From assembly GCA_016765295.1 (NCBI GenBank), contig JAESQF010000085.1:1-64000 (forward strand): a DNA stretch of 64,000 bases, written 5' to 3'. The notes beneath the pieces are model-generated. The model did not search any database and was not told the origin of the DNA. It saw only the letters and a program-made list of their open reading frames with translations. Positions 36,770-44,605 of this stretch are shown here, piece after piece. Source of the stretch: Oleispira sp. (GTDB taxonomy: Bacteria; Pseudomonadota; Gammaproteobacteria; Pseudomonadales; Oceanobacteraceae). A program made the position numbers and the translations under genes. The stretch's first letter is position 1. Each line of letters begins with the position of its first letter.

Positions 36770-38296
36770 ATGGCTAATGCCGTCACAGTTGTCCGCCAAG
36801 ATGATCTGATTGAGAGCATCGCGGACGCACTGCAATATATTTCATATTATCACCCTAAAGATTTCATCGACGCAGTTCATGAAGCGTATCTAAAAGAAGA
36901 ATCGAAAGCGGCTAAAGATGCTATGGCTCAGATTCTAATTAATTCCCGTATGTGTGCCGAAGGCCACCGCCCAATTTGCCAAGATACCGGTATTGTTACT
37001 ATATTTTTAAAAGTCGGTATGGATGTGCGTTTTGAAGATGCCACTATGGGCCTTGAAGATATCGCCAACGAAGGTGTGCGTCGCGCATACATGAATCCTG
37101 ATAATATCTTGCGAGCTTCTATTTTAGCTGACCCAGATGGTGCGCGTATAAATACCAAGGATAATACCCCGGCAGTTATTCACGTTAAATTAGTTCCAGG
37201 TAATACCGTCGATGTACACGTGGCGGCGAAAGGCGGCGGCTCTGAAGCAAAATCTAAATTCGCTATGTTGAATCCTTCCGATTCTGTGGTTGATTGGGTA
37301 CTAGAGCAAGTTCCTAAGATGGGTGCCGGTTGGTGTCCACCGGGTATGTTAGGCATAGGCATCGGCGGTACCGCTGAAAAAGCTATGATGCTTGCTAAGG
37401 AAGCACTATTAGAGCCGGTAAACATTCAAGAACTACAAGCGCGTGGTGCTGAAAACCGTGCTGAAGAGCTGCGCTTAGAATTGTTCGATAAGGTGAACAA
37501 GCTTGGTATTGGCGCACAAGGTCTTGGTGGTCTTACCACAGTAGTTGATATTAAAGTTGCCGATTTTCCAACTCACGCCGCCAACAAGCCGGTGGCGATG
37601 ATTCCAAACTGTGCCGCTACCCGCCATGCTCACTTTGTATTAGACGGCAGTGGCCCGGTATCATTACCTGCACCTAAGCTTGAAGATTGGCCGGAAATTA
37701 CTTGGGAAGTGGGTGAAGGCGTACGTCGTGTGAACTTGAATGAAGTCACTCCTGAAATGGTTAAAGACTGGCAGCCAGGCGAGACGGTATTGCTATCCGG
37801 TAAGATGCTTACTGGCCGTGATGCAGCGCATAAGCGCATGGTTGATATGATCAATAAGGGCGAAGAGCTTCCGGTTGATCTGAAAGGTCGCTTTATCTAC
37901 TACGTGGGTCCGGTTGACCCTGTTCGTGACGAAGTGGTAGGACCTGCGGGCCCAACGACGGCGACGCGTATGGATAAGTTCACCCGTACTGTATTAGAAG
38001 AAACGGGGCTACTAGGCATGATCGGTAAAGCCGAGCGCGGCCCTATGGGAATTGAGGCGATTCGTGATAACGAAGCGGTTTATCTGATGGCGGTGGGTGG
38101 TGCTGCGTATCTAGTATCTCAAGCGATCAAGGCTGCGGAAGTGGTTGGTTTTGCTGATCTAGGTATGGAAGCTATCTACGAATTCGACGTAGTCGATATG
38201 CCGGTAACCGTTGCCGTGGATTGTCGTGGTTCTTCTGTGCACATTACTGGACCGCAAGAATGGAAAGCTAAAATTGCGGCTAAGCAAATTGATTAA
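36770..38296 (+). CDS. Fumarate hydratase, class I (iron-sulfur)
   Basis: 508 residues, single chain. Class I fumarases hydrate fumarate to malate with an oxygen-sensitive [4Fe-4S] cluster. Cluster-cysteine candidates are in 'GHRPICQDTGIV', 'GAGWCPPGMLG' and 'MIPNCAATRHAHF'. The alpha part ends near 290 and the beta part begins near 'LSGKMLTGRDAAHKRMVDM', with 'GPTTATRMDKFT' after it. No class II fumarase is in the window. SodB encoded 4 kb away would protect such clusters, but no operon link exists. Confidence 0.94.
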   Translation: MANAVTVVRQDDLIESIADALQYISYYHPKDFIDAVHEAYLKEESKAAKDAMAQILINSRMCAEGHRPICQDTGIVTIFLKVGMDVRFEDATMGLEDIANEGVRRAYMNPDNILRASILADPDGARINTKDNTPAVIHVKLVPGNTVDVHVAAKGGGSEAKSKFAMLNPSDSVVDWVLEQVPKMGAGWCPPGMLGIGIGGTAEKAMMLAKEALLEPVNIQELQARGAENRAEELRLELFDKVNKLGIGAQGLGGLTTVVDIKVADFPTHAANKPVAMIPNCAATRHAHFVLDGSGPVSLPAPKLEDWPEITWEVGEGVRRVNLNEVTPEMVKDWQPGETVLLSGKMLTGRDAAHKRMVDMINKGEELPVDLKGRFIYYVGPVDPVRDEVVGPAGPTTATRMDKFTRTVLEETGLLGMIGKAERGPMGIEAIRDNEAVYLMAVGGAAYLVSQAIKAAEVVGFADLGMEAIYEFDVVDMPVTVAVDCRGSSVHITGPQEWKAKIAAKQID

Positions 38297-38348
38297 GCTT
38301 TAATTGCAAAGCTGCAACTGATTGACCTTAACGGTTTTAATCATTTTG

Positions 38349-38385
38349 AAAGCCGAACTTATGGTGACATAAGTTCGGCTTTTTT
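38349..38385 (+). terminator. Terminator after fumarase
   Basis: Perfect 14-bp stem AAAGCCGAACTTAT / ATAAGTTCGGCTTT with a GGTGAC loop and a following T run. Confidence 0.9.
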
Positions 38386-38440
38386 ATGCCTAACGGAAAC
38401 ATCTTTAGCTGAACTGGCTATACTTATATTATCAATAGCA

Positions 38441-38482
38441 GCTCTGAATATTAGACGCTCTGAATATTAGACGCGCTGAATA
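38441..38482 (+). repeat. 16-bp tandem duplication upstream of the pterin dehydratase gene
   Basis: GCTCTGAATATTAGAC occurs twice in direct tandem, then a partial third copy (GCGCTGAATA), ending 14 bases before the ATG at 38497. Confidence 0.9.
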
Positions 38483-38496
38483 AATAGGACCTTGAT

Positions 38497-38796
38497 ATGG
38501 CATGTGATAGTAGTGGCAAGCTCGATTCTTTAGCGGCGGTAGATTTACCGGATGGCTGGCGAGTTGAGCAGCAAGATGAAGTCGATCATCTAATCAAACA
38601 GTACCGCTTCAAAAACTTTGTCAGTGCGATGCACTTTAGTAATGAAATTGCTGAACTAGCAGAAATCCATAATCATCATCCGATGATTATCACTGAATGG
38701 GGCAAGGTATCGCTGCATTGGTGGACTCATACCGCAAAAGGGATTACAGCATTGGATCTTAAGTTAGCCAGACTCTCTGATGATCTCACTGACTAA
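38497..38796 (+). CDS. Pterin-4a-carbinolamine dehydratase
   Basis: 99 residues of the PCD/DCoH family. 'AEIHNHHPMIITEWGKVSLH' contains the catalytic histidines and 'WWTHTAKGITALDLKLA' the conserved C-terminal part. The enzyme recycles the 4a-hydroxytetrahydropterin produced by aromatic amino acid hydroxylases; no hydroxylase is nearby, so it could also serve molybdopterin metabolism. It ends 11 bp inside the convergent gene. Confidence 0.92.
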   Translation: MACDSSGKLDSLAAVDLPDGWRVEQQDEVDHLIKQYRFKNFVSAMHFSNEIAELAEIHNHHPMIITEWGKVSLHWWTHTAKGITALDLKLARLSDDLTD

Positions 38797-39136
38797 TACC
38801 AATGTAGTCGACCAACATAGCACTCCCTTCACAGCCATGAGATTTGATACTGACCTTGTATTGATGGTTCAACGCCGCGAGCACTAATTGAAACTTCCTC
38901 TCATTGACAACGTTATGATCGCTATAAGATCTATATCTATTCGACAGTTTTCCGCCACATTTATGTGTTTTTTGAGACGTAAAAAAGTCAAATCCTGGGG
39001 AGGATTCATCTTCTATTTGATAAATAGAAATGATTTTTAAATTATTCTTCGTTTTCTTATTTTGCTCGGCATAAAGCTGAGCCGTTGATGAAATACAACT
39101 GATAAAAACAAACGAAAATTGGATCAATAACTTCAT
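38786..39136 (-). CDS. Hypothetical secreted protein with conserved cysteines
   Basis: 116 residues with a signal peptide ending near 'QLYA'. The mature part has 'HKCGGKLSNRYRSYS', 'RKFQLVLAALNHQYKVSI' and 'GCEGSAMLVDYIGI', a pattern I recall from small uncharacterised exported proteins of marine gammaproteobacteria; two mature cysteines could form a disulfide. Divergent from the motor-like operon. No function can be assigned. Confidence 0.6.
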   Translation of the reverse strand: MKLLIQFSFVFISCISSTAQLYAEQNKKTKNNLKIISIYQIEDESSPGFDFFTSQKTHKCGGKLSNRYRSYSDHNVVNERKFQLVLAALNHQYKVSIKSHGCEGSAMLVDYIGISQ

Positions 39137-39252
39137 GAATTCTCCTGCTATAAATAGCTTAGCAAAAAATTGAGAATTTTCACCCGCAATAAAATACTGA
39201 ACTATGCTGACAACAAGGAAATAAGAAAAACATCAGGGTTAAAGGAATATTG

Positions 39253-40311
39253 ATGCTTGTTCGCATAATGAAGTACCTAAGTATTGCTCTTTTTAGCATG
39301 AATTTTGTATGGGCAGTAGGGCCAGATGATTCCTTTATGGCAGAGCCAGGGCCTACGTTATATACGGGATTTGAACAGTTATTAGATGACGATAAAACAC
39401 TTGTATTAGAGGAACTACTTGATCTTAATGAAAATATAAAACGCATTGCACTTTATCATAATGGCGATCGCCTACATCGATTAATACCCAAGCAAGTACA
39501 TCAAATGATTGAAAATAAGCTTATGGGACGCCTTATTGAAAGTGGGCGCTTCGAAGTTATTCAATGCATAGAGTGTCGTACAACAAAAGTTGAAATGACT
39601 GCTAATGAATTAAAAATCAGTCAGGCGGCAGAAAATAATCAGCAATTAAGAGCCTTGTCTAAGCAAGTAAGGGCCGATGCATTTATGTTTTGGAATGCCT
39701 CTGTTCATGATAATAAATTCACTATTAATTTACGTTTAATTGATGGTGCCAATAATCAATTGGTTTGGTTGAAAGAATACAGTAAACGCACGACCAAAGA
39801 AGCTGAAGACATGGACTTCAGTACGGTTCGATATGAAGTAATTGTCGGTGCTTGGGGAGTAGGAGGCAGTCGAAAAAATACAGTGGGAGGTAGTGATGCT
39901 GAGCTCACAGGGGTTACCGCTTTTGGTTTTCGTCGTAGAGAGAGCATGTCTATTAATGAGCATATTGAATATACCCTAGGTTTGGAATATTTTAGAAATT
40001 ATTCCGATACAGACTTATTTAATTTAAGTGGTTATAACTTAGAGGGTCGTATTATTGCGGGTATTCCGTCACTGGAAGATATTATTAAGACCAATGTTTA
40101 TCTCGGCATAGGGCAATCCTTCTTTAATAATGCCAATAGTTTGATCTTCCGTTTTGGTTTTGAATTTCCATTTTTTACCGACGGGTTTATGAACTTTGGT
40201 GCAATTGTCATGCAGGAAAGTGATGTCAAGTGGAAAGTAAATTCAAGCTATGAAGAAGCTGGAACATTTGGTGGTACTAGTTATGACCTTACCTTAGGCG
40301 TGAGATTTTAG
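39253..40311 (+). CDS. Outer-membrane barrel protein with FlgO/CsgG-like N-terminal domain (motor operon gene 1)
   Basis: 352 residues from the ATG at 39253, six bases after AGGA; the ORF track adds a TTG codon. A signal peptide ends near 'MNFVWA'. Residues about 55-190 follow the FlgO/CsgG/TolB-N pattern: 'LMGRLIESGRFEVIQC', then 'ADAFMFWNASVHDNKFTINL' and 'RLIDGANNQLVWLKEY'. From about 200 the sequence alternates short amphipathic strands and ends '-TLGVRF', the terminal Phe typical of BAM-assembled barrels. First gene of a five-gene operon with FliF-FliG-like, MotA-like and MotB-like proteins; presumably its outer-membrane part. Confidence 0.7.
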   Translation: MLVRIMKYLSIALFSMNFVWAVGPDDSFMAEPGPTLYTGFEQLLDDDKTLVLEELLDLNENIKRIALYHNGDRLHRLIPKQVHQMIENKLMGRLIESGRFEVIQCIECRTTKVEMTANELKISQAAENNQQLRALSKQVRADAFMFWNASVHDNKFTINLRLIDGANNQLVWLKEYSKRTTKEAEDMDFSTVRYEVIVGAWGVGGSRKNTVGGSDAELTGVTAFGFRRRESMSINEHIEYTLGLEYFRNYSDTDLFNLSGYNLEGRIIAGIPSLEDIIKTNVYLGIGQSFFNNANSLIFRFGFEFPFFTDGFMNFGAIVMQESDVKWKVNSSYEEAGTFGGTSYDLTLGVRF

Positions 40312-40319
40312 GGATGATT

Positions 40320-41018
40320 ATGAAAATAATATTAACGTGCATTAGCATGATTATTCTAAGCGCTTGCACGTTAGAGCGCAGTAACAGAACACTGACACAG
40401 TATGGTGATAGCCAGCCTGACTGGACAATCAGTACAAGTGAAGCAAGTGTCGAAATAACAGATAAACAATTAGCTCAACGAAATGAAATAGCCAAGCTAG
40501 CGAAAAAAAGCCATGGCTTAATGCATATACATAGATTTGGCCCTGGATTTGACGTGCTGATGACGCTCGATGCCGGAGATAGCGATGTTATATTTAGTAT
40601 GAAATTGCCCGGGGGTAATGCCGATAAATTCGTGGAAGATGTATCCACGCTGGAGATCGCAGAAAAAAATAAGCAATTATTAGAAAGTCTTGATGACGAC
40701 AAGGCTGAACTGCATAGCAAAGAACTGGTGCAGCGAAACGAGATGATCGAGCAAAAAAAATTACAACAGTATCAGGCATCCACTCAGCATATTTTCAGTG
40801 CGCAGTCATTGTTCTATAAGAAACAGTACTGGAAATCACTGGATGAAACCAATAAAGCATTAGAGCTAGTCCCCACTTCGGCTCAGGCTTATGCTTTAAA
40901 AGGCAGTATTTATTATAAAATGGGGCTGAATGACGAAGCTAAAGTGAGCTGGCAGCAGGCGCTTGAAATCGATCCTAGTATGGATCAAGTAAAAACTAGC
41001 TTGGCACGGTTGAAATAG
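40320..41018 (+). CDS. TPR-containing outer-membrane lipoprotein (motor operon gene 2)
   Basis: 232 residues from the ATG at 40320, chosen because AGGG lies 6 bases upstream; the ATG at 40314 is also possible. Lipobox LSAC in 'ISMIILSACTLERS'. Residues about 50-115 form a domain with 'HRFGPGFDVLMTLDAGDSDV'; a charged helix follows, then about two TPR units ('YWKSLDETNKALELVPTSAQ', 'AYALKGSIYYKMGLNDEAKV'). Encoded 8 bp after the barrel protein and 9 bp before the FliF-FliG-like gene. Residue +2 is Thr, so outer-membrane sorting is expected. Confidence 0.75.
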   Translation: MKIILTCISMIILSACTLERSNRTLTQYGDSQPDWTISTSEASVEITDKQLAQRNEIAKLAKKSHGLMHIHRFGPGFDVLMTLDAGDSDVIFSMKLPGGNADKFVEDVSTLEIAEKNKQLLESLDDDKAELHSKELVQRNEMIEQKKLQQYQASTQHIFSAQSLFYKKQYWKSLDETNKALELVPTSAQAYALKGSIYYKMGLNDEAKVSWQQALEIDPSMDQVKTSLARLK

Positions 41019-41027
41019 GAAAGATCA

Positions 41028-42968
41028 ATGAATACTAATAAAGCATCCTATACAAAATATATATTCATATTATTTATTGTTTTTTCATTTAATTCTGCAT
41101 TTACAGAAGAGCAAGGTAAGACATTTGAAGTGCCGGCTAAAAAGGACGAAATCGAAGAGGCGCGTTTTAAAAATGAGCTGGAAGCAAGACTGAATAGAGA
41201 TCTACAAGCCTATCTAGGTAATAATCGTTTTATTATTCATGTAGAAGCCGAGCTAAGGAAAACTCGGACGATTGTAAAAGAAACCGTAGTTTCTTCTCCA
41301 GTGAATATACCTGAAAGACCCGTATTTACCTCGCGTCCACTACCTGCTAAACCGCTGGTGAATAGAGGTCATGAAGTAGAAGAAAGTTTGCCAGGGTTGC
41401 CTACCAGTGATTTGCCTATATTTGAAGATAATAGTGATGAAGTAAACGCCTTAAAAGGTCGTGTTCAAGAATTAGTAAATGAGCGGCAACAAGCGTTAAG
41501 TTATGCGGAGAAATTACGCAAAGAAGCGGAAAAACAGATTAAAAAAATCAGAGAAAAAACTTTGGGTTATCGAAACTCAATAAAAAAATTAACGATAACA
41601 GTGGTGCTAGATAAAAACATTAAAGATCAGCAGGTTGAGTTTATACGCAGCCTTATTACCCGGAAGGCTCGATTAGATGAGCTGCGAGGGGATACGTTAA
41701 AAATAGTCAGAACAGAATTTAAAGGCTTAGCAGAAAGACCAGTTGTAGTAGATTGGTGGCAGCAATATCAAGGCTGGATTATGCTGCTATGTTTTGGCCT
41801 GATGATGTTGCTGCTGTTATTTGCGTTATATTTATTTAATAAGCGGTTAACAGAAAGTTTACGCGAGAATCAGCGTCGCAGTGAAAACTTTGATAATCTT
41901 ACCGTTCCCGCTGCAGTTGAAATGGCCCCATTAAAGAGTAGTGGCCGTGACGATAACGAACGCCGTCGCCAATTGAATGAAATGCGCCAAGAGCTAGTAA
42001 CGATTGGCCTTGGCCAGCCTAAATTATTTCAGCAGCGTATTGCTGAACAATTAACTAACGGCAATAGTCAGAATATCGTTGCCCTCTATGATGTGATGGG
42101 GAAAAGTCTATTTCGCAGCTTGTGCCCCAAAATTTCCAGTGAAGATTTAGACAGTTTAGTTGATCAGGCAGAGAGCCAGCCACTCGATAGTGAACAGAAG
42201 TTTTCTAGTTTGAATAACTTGCGTCAAGAGTTATTAAGGGCGCTAGGGGATGATGATAATGGCAATGAACCTTTTGCTTTTTTAGAAAAACTTAATGATT
42301 CACAAGTGTTATACCTGATAAAAGAAGAAGATACACGAATCAAGGCCTTACTATTGTCTCAGATGCTGTCAAAAAGAGCGGCGAGCATTATTCAACGTTT
42401 AGAAGGCCGTGAGCAATCAGCAGTCGCTTATGAACTTGGTGAATTTGAAACATTACCGGTATCAACCTTTAAAGATGTTGCCGATCGCTTAGCGAAAAAA
42501 TCGCTTAATGTCCCTAGTTTTGAAAATGTATCGGCTAATGGTCTAACCGTTTTGATTAATATGCTAGATACCATGAGCAGCGGTGAAGAAACTCGTTTAT
42601 TAAAAACGTTGAAAGCCGATAAACCCGAAACCTATTATCGTTTACGACAAGTTTATTATACATTTTCTGATCTTATGCGCACACCTGAAAGGGTGATCGC
42701 CAATGAATTGCGCGATATCGACCGATTGACAATGGCGCTTTCACTTTGTGGCGCACCGATAGAATTTAAACGCCATATTCTTGTAGGCTTGCCTACTAAA
42801 CTACGTTCATCGGTTATTTCAGAACTTAAAATCCAAGAAGGCCAGGCAGGGAAGGAGCAGATTGAACAAGCTCGAACCACAGTGGTTAGTAGTATGCGTG
42901 AAGTGTTAAAATCGGGTCGTTTTTCTATGGACGAATTAGTTGATACTAGTGCTAGTAGTGCAAATTAA
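41028..42968 (+). CDS. FliF(RBM3)-FliG-like fusion protein: probable rotor scaffold of a non-flagellar motor
   Basis: 646 residues. Signal-like segment 11-26; periplasmic RBM3-like region 40-235, with 'NELEARLNRDLQAYLG' and 'KLTITVVLDKN' through 'LDELRGDTLKIVRTEF' as in the FliF ring-building motif 3, split by a Pro-rich insert and a coiled coil (135-185). One membrane helix lies at 249-270. The cytoplasmic half resembles FliG: 'IKALLLSQMLSKRAASII' (middle domain) and 'LTVLINMLDTMSSGEETRLL', 'YYTFSDLM', 'IDRLTMALSLCGAPIEFKRH', 'EQARTTVVSSMREVLKSGRF' (C-terminal motor domain, 505-635). FliF and FliG are separate in flagella; TM1 and RBM1-2 are missing here. Directly upstream of motA- and motB-like genes. 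Confidence 0.75.
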   Translation: MNTNKASYTKYIFILFIVFSFNSAFTEEQGKTFEVPAKKDEIEEARFKNELEARLNRDLQAYLGNNRFIIHVEAELRKTRTIVKETVVSSPVNIPERPVFTSRPLPAKPLVNRGHEVEESLPGLPTSDLPIFEDNSDEVNALKGRVQELVNERQQALSYAEKLRKEAEKQIKKIREKTLGYRNSIKKLTITVVLDKNIKDQQVEFIRSLITRKARLDELRGDTLKIVRTEFKGLAERPVVVDWWQQYQGWIMLLCFGLMMLLLLFALYLFNKRLTESLRENQRRSENFDNLTVPAAVEMAPLKSSGRDDNERRRQLNEMRQELVTIGLGQPKLFQQRIAEQLTNGNSQNIVALYDVMGKSLFRSLCPKISSEDLDSLVDQAESQPLDSEQKFSSLNNLRQELLRALGDDDNGNEPFAFLEKLNDSQVLYLIKEEDTRIKALLLSQMLSKRAASIIQRLEGREQSAVAYELGEFETLPVSTFKDVADRLAKKSLNVPSFENVSANGLTVLINMLDTMSSGEETRLLKTLKADKPETYYRLRQVYYTFSDLMRTPERVIANELRDIDRLTMALSLCGAPIEFKRHILVGLPTKLRSSVISELKIQEGQAGKEQIEQARTTVVSSMREVLKSGRFSMDELVDTSASSAN

Positions 42969-42976
42969 GGAGTGTT

Positions 42977-43780
42977 ATGAATCGTTTTTCTTTTAGTACC
43001 TTAGTCGGTATCAGCGCTGCGGTTAGCTTATTTATTTATGCCATCGTTTCCAGTACAGAAAATTATCTGATGTTTATCAGCGTATCAAGTTTTGCTTTGG
43101 TAGCGGGTAGCACGTTTGCTGCTTCATTAATTAGCTATACCACTCGGGATGTACTGATTGCGATGAAAGCATTAGCAGAAACCTTTTTTCATTCCCCGAC
43201 AAGTCCAAAATACTTACGAGCTCATGTTGAGCGTTTTGTAGAATGGAGCCAGATTTATCGCAGCGGCGGTATCTCTGCTTTAGAAATGTCACTGACCGAA
43301 AAAGAAAAAAAAGATCCCTTTCTTACTCACGGTATGGAGTTGTTAAGCAGCGGTCATAAAAATCACGATATAAGAACCATATTAACCGATGATATGGATG
43401 CTTTCTGGCAACGTATGACGGTGGAATCAAAAGTCTTAAATACCATGGCCGTCTATGCACCGGGCTTTGGCATGGTGGGTACCATTATTGGCTTAGTCAT
43501 TATGCTGGATAATATGAATGGTGATATGGCAGCATTAGGTAAAGGCCTATCTTTAGCACTGATTACTACCTTGTATGGAGTGGTATTAGCCAACCTCATT
43601 TTTAAACCTGCGGCCAATCAAGTAACAGAGAAACAAGAAGCGTTGTATTTTCGTGATCAAATATTGGTTGAGGGTTTTGTACTATTAGCTGAAAAGCGTG
43701 ATGCATTTTTTATCCAAGATCGACTCAATGCTTATCTTAATCCGAGCATGCGTCTGCAACCTGCAGAAGATAGCTTGTAA
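42977..43780 (+). CDS. MotA-like stator proton/sodium channel subunit (motor operon gene 4)
   Basis: 267 residues with four membrane helices (two near 8-53, two near 158-212). The hallmark 'YAPGFGMVGTIIGLVIML' holds the helix-3 proline and 'LYGVVLANLIFKPAANQ' the helix-4 proline, equivalent to MotA Pro173/Pro222. The cytoplasmic loop has 'YRSGGISALE', with Arg and Glu eight residues apart like Arg90/Glu98 of E. coli MotA, the residues that contact FliG. A FliG-like partner is encoded 8 bp upstream. It overlaps motB-like by 1 bp. ExbB/TolQ are less likely because of this loop. Confidence 0.88.
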   Translation: MNRFSFSTLVGISAAVSLFIYAIVSSTENYLMFISVSSFALVAGSTFAASLISYTTRDVLIAMKALAETFFHSPTSPKYLRAHVERFVEWSQIYRSGGISALEMSLTEKEKKDPFLTHGMELLSSGHKNHDIRTILTDDMDAFWQRMTVESKVLNTMAVYAPGFGMVGTIIGLVIMLDNMNGDMAALGKGLSLALITTLYGVVLANLIFKPAANQVTEKQEALYFRDQILVEGFVLLAEKRDAFFIQDRLNAYLNPSMRLQPAEDSL

Positions 43781-44460
43781 TGGAGGAATCCGTATCGAGT
43801 AAACACCGAGGTTTACGCCGTCGCCGTCCTAACTTTGATGACTCCTCGAGTTCATGGTTAATAACGTACTCTGATGCCATTACTTTATTACTCGCTTTTT
43901 TCGTTATGATTTTATCCGTATCAGATCTTAATCAAGGCAAGGTCGAAGCATTAAAAGAAGGCTTATCAGAAGCGATGACAGGAGAGGCACCACCAACCCC
44001 TTTTACGGATATTAAAGAGGGGCTGGAGCAGTTAATTGCGAAAAATGGTTTAGAGAACCAAGTATCCGTTACCTTAGATGCGAAGGGGGTGAAAATAGAA
44101 TTTGCCAATGTTGCTTTATATCAATCAGGTTCAGCAGATATCAAGCCAGAAGCTATTTCTACATTAAAAGAAGTGACTCGGGTTATACGAGAAACCAGTC
44201 ATAAGACTCACATGGTCGAAGTGGAGGGGCATACTGATGATGTTCCTATTCATACAGAAAAGTTTCCTTCCAATTGGGAGTTGTCATCAGTACGAGCAAC
44301 CAATGTTGTGAGATATTTATTAGCTCAAGGGATTGAAAAAGAGCGGCTAAAGGCTGTGGGTTATGCGGACAGTCGGCCAAAAGAAAATAGTAAAAACCTA
44401 CCCCTTAATCAACAGCGCCAAAATAATCGACGTATTGTTGTTTTTGTAAAACGATATTAG
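43780..44460 (+). CDS. MotB-like stator subunit with OmpA peptidoglycan-binding domain (motor operon gene 5)
   Basis: 226 residues. A basic N-terminus leads to one membrane helix 'WLITYSDAITLLLAFFVMIL' whose Asp matches the ion-binding Asp32 of MotB. After a plug/linker region comes an OmpA-like domain with 'VEVEGHTDDVPI', 'NWELSSVRATNVVRYLL' and 'LKAVGYADSRPKENS', 'NNRRI' for peptidoglycan binding. Start overlaps the motA-like stop (TAATG). Together they form a complete 5:2 stator module. No flagellar gene is adjacent. Confidence 0.9.
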   Translation: MEESVSSKHRGLRRRRPNFDDSSSSWLITYSDAITLLLAFFVMILSVSDLNQGKVEALKEGLSEAMTGEAPPTPFTDIKEGLEQLIAKNGLENQVSVTLDAKGVKIEFANVALYQSGSADIKPEAISTLKEVTRVIRETSHKTHMVEVEGHTDDVPIHTEKFPSNWELSSVRATNVVRYLLAQGIEKERLKAVGYADSRPKENSKNLPLNQQRQNNRRIVVFVKRY

Positions 44461-44503
44461 CTTGTTAAAAATAGGGCCATTTTATCAAATGGCTGACTTA
44501 TAG

Positions 44504-44521
44504 ATGACACTAAAGTGTCAT
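44504..44521. promoter_or_regulatory. Perfect inverted repeat ATGACACT-AA-AGTGTCAT
   Basis: Eight-bp arms with a 2-base centre, between the motor operon and the phoX-like gene. Its right half is also the first unit of the Pho box. Could be an operator or a small hairpin at the end of the motor operon. Confidence 0.4.
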
Positions 44522-44559
44522 TGAACGTTATTTAATTTGTCACCTTCTTCAACTAGCCT
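44515..44559 (+). promoter_or_regulatory. Triple Pho box and promoter of the phoX-like gene
   Basis: Three PhoB half-sites in exact 11-bp register: GTGTCAT-TGAA, CGTTATT-TAAT, TTGTCAC (consensus CTGTCAT plus 4 AT-rich bases). Ten bases after the last unit stands TAGCCT, a possible -10 box, the same spacing as in E. coli phoA. Predicts induction by phosphate starvation through PhoB. Confidence 0.65.
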
Positions 44560-44605
44560 GCTCTCTCCAGTAATTAATTTATAAAAATCGAGAGAGAAAT
44601 AGGTT

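Noticed and set aside
42977-44460. MotA/MotB-like pair as part of a Zorya anti-phage system
   Set aside because: Zorya also needs ZorC/ZorD/ZorE-type cytoplasmic effectors and a ZorA with a long cytoplasmic tail. Here the MotA-like protein is of normal length and the neighbours are FliF/FliG-like and outer-membrane proteins.
42977-44460. Ordinary flagellar stator genes
   Set aside because: Flagellar motAB are normally a stand-alone pair or lie with other motility genes. Here they end an operon with a FliF-FliG-like fusion and two outer-membrane proteins. A flagellar role cannot be fully excluded without the rest of the genome.
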